Assembly: GCA_945861165.1 (NCBI GenBank)
Contig: CAMATO010000021.1
Coordinates: 1-14,557, forward strand
Length of the DNA stretch: 14,557 bases
DNA from: Bifidobacterium breve
GTDB taxonomy: Bacteria > Actinomycetota > Actinomycetes > S36-B12 > UBA5976
Reading direction: 5' to 3'
Under the pieces are notes generated by a model that searched no databases, was not told the DNA's origin, and was given only the letters and a program-made list of their open reading frames with translations. This document shows, piece after piece, positions 13,895-14,557 of the stretch. The stretch's first letter is position 1, and each line of letters starts with the position of its first letter. The position numbers and the translations under genes were made by a program.

Positions 13895-14557
13895 CTACTT
13901 TAAGAAATCCGGGACATCAAGATCATCATTCAAGGTGTCGTCAAAAACAACTCTTCTAGGAGTAGAAGCTGTGCTCGCATTAAAAGTTGAACCGACTGCA
14001 GGTTGAGTAACTGATGTTTCTCTTGTTCTAGCCACAAATGAGGGAATCTCTGGTTCACCATCTGCAACTGCATGCATAGTACTTCTTCGAGCTGATGCTA
14101 AATCTTTATCCACAAATCCTGCTGCAATTACTGTGACTCGTACTTCGTCACCCAAAGTGTCATCGATTACTGCACCAAAAATTATATTTGCATCTACAGC
14201 TGCAACGTTTTGTACCAATCGGGCTGCTTCATTAATTTCAAACAAACCTAAATCTGAACCACCTGCAATGGAAAGTAATACTCCTTTTGCTCCTTGGATA
14301 TCTGCTTCCAATAATGGTGAGGCTATGGCGTTGTTTGCAGCAATAGAAGCTCTGTTTTCTCCTCGTGCTGAACCAATTCCCATTAGTGCAGTTCCTGCTC
14401 CTGCCATCACACTTCGAACGTCTGCAAAGTCAAGGTTAATTAAACCTGGAGTGGTAATTAAATCTGTAATGCCACTTACTCCTTGAAGAAGCACATGATC
14501 TGCTTGTCTAAAGGCATCAATTACTGAAATGTTTCTGTCAGAAAGTGAAAGCAAACG
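13895..14557 (-). CDS. ftsZ: Cell division protein FtsZ (C-terminal part; 5' end beyond the window)
   Basis: The reading frame is open to the right edge, so about 220 C-terminal residues are seen; the nucleotide-binding G-box lies outside. The visible part starts in the central helix region (RLLSLSDRN). The T7 synergy loop, NLDFADVRSVM, supplies the Asp residues that hydrolyse GTP of the neighbouring subunit, and GAGTALMGIG follows. Next come the C-terminal domain, a short linker and the conserved acidic C-terminal peptide DDLDVPDFLK, which in actinobacteria binds SepF. The linker is short for an actinobacterial FtsZ. A TTG at 14552-14554 is an internal leucine codon, not a start. FtsZ is the tubulin-like GTPase that builds the division ring, and it heads the visible division block. 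Confidence 0.98.
   Translation of the reverse strand, partial: RLLSLSDRNISVIDAFRQADHVLLQGVSGITDLITTPGLINLDFADVRSVMAGAGTALMGIGSARGENRASIAANNAIASPLLEADIQGAKGVLLSIAGGSDLGLFEINEAARLVQNVAAVDANIIFGAVIDDTLGDEVRVTVIAAGFVDKDLASARRSTMHAVADGEPEIPSFVARTRETSVTQPAVGSTFNASTASTPRRVVFDDTLNDDLDVPDFLK

Noticed and set aside
1..14557. Mobile elements, CRISPR arrays, tRNA or rRNA genes, phage or defence genes
   Set aside because: No transposase, direct repeat array, tRNA cloverleaf or composition break was seen. Conserved housekeeping genes fill the window with gaps under 100 bp.

Overview
The window is a compact, low-GC (roughly 40% by eye) stretch of housekeeping chromosome. The gene content and order (ftsZ, pgeF, yggS-type gene, sepF, yggT, divIVA, then the ileS/lspA/rluD/dnaE neighbourhood and a his operon) point to an actinobacterium. 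SepF and DivIVA in place of FtsA/MinCD, an actinobacterial-style IleRS and DnaE, and a HisD whose D361 region matches actinobacterial enzymes all fit. Low GC, tiny or negative intergenic gaps and no mobile DNA suggest a streamlined free-living lineage such as the freshwater acI/Nanopelagicales group. That assignment is inference; no 16S or phylogeny is available here.

Layout, from right to left. A minus-strand division block (14557 to 11043) runs ftsZ (3' part only), pgeF, the YggS-like PLP protein, sepF, yggT and divIVA. It makes the FtsZ ring, its SepF membrane anchor and the polar-growth scaffold DivIVA. A single plus-strand gene, ileS (7902-11036), meets divIVA tail to tail with a 6-bp gap. 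Next comes a minus-strand block lspA-rluD-dnaE (7805 to 2759): lipoprotein signal peptidase, a ribosomal pseudouridine synthase and the replicative polymerase. A second lone plus-strand gene, a stand-alone Lon N-terminal (LON substrate-binding) domain protein (2085-2762), overlaps the dnaE stop by 4 bp. Finally a minus-strand histidine block, hisD-hisB-hisH (2032 to 1, hisH cut by the window edge), lies to the left, with no hisC between hisD and hisB.

There is no gene-free stretch longer than 100 bp. The short gaps hold what regulation can be seen. These are TANNNT -10 elements set 6-7 nt upstream of the start codons of hisD, the LON gene and lspA (a leaderless-transcript layout), a hairpin plus T-run in the ileS leader, and a wobble-containing hairpin directly before hisH.

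No previously undescribed multi-gene system was found; this is an ordinary core region. The points most worth a second look are the GxHH form of the class I signature in IleRS, the ileS leader structure, the missing hisC, the leaderless promoters, and an A7 slippery heptamer at the lspA/rluD overlap.
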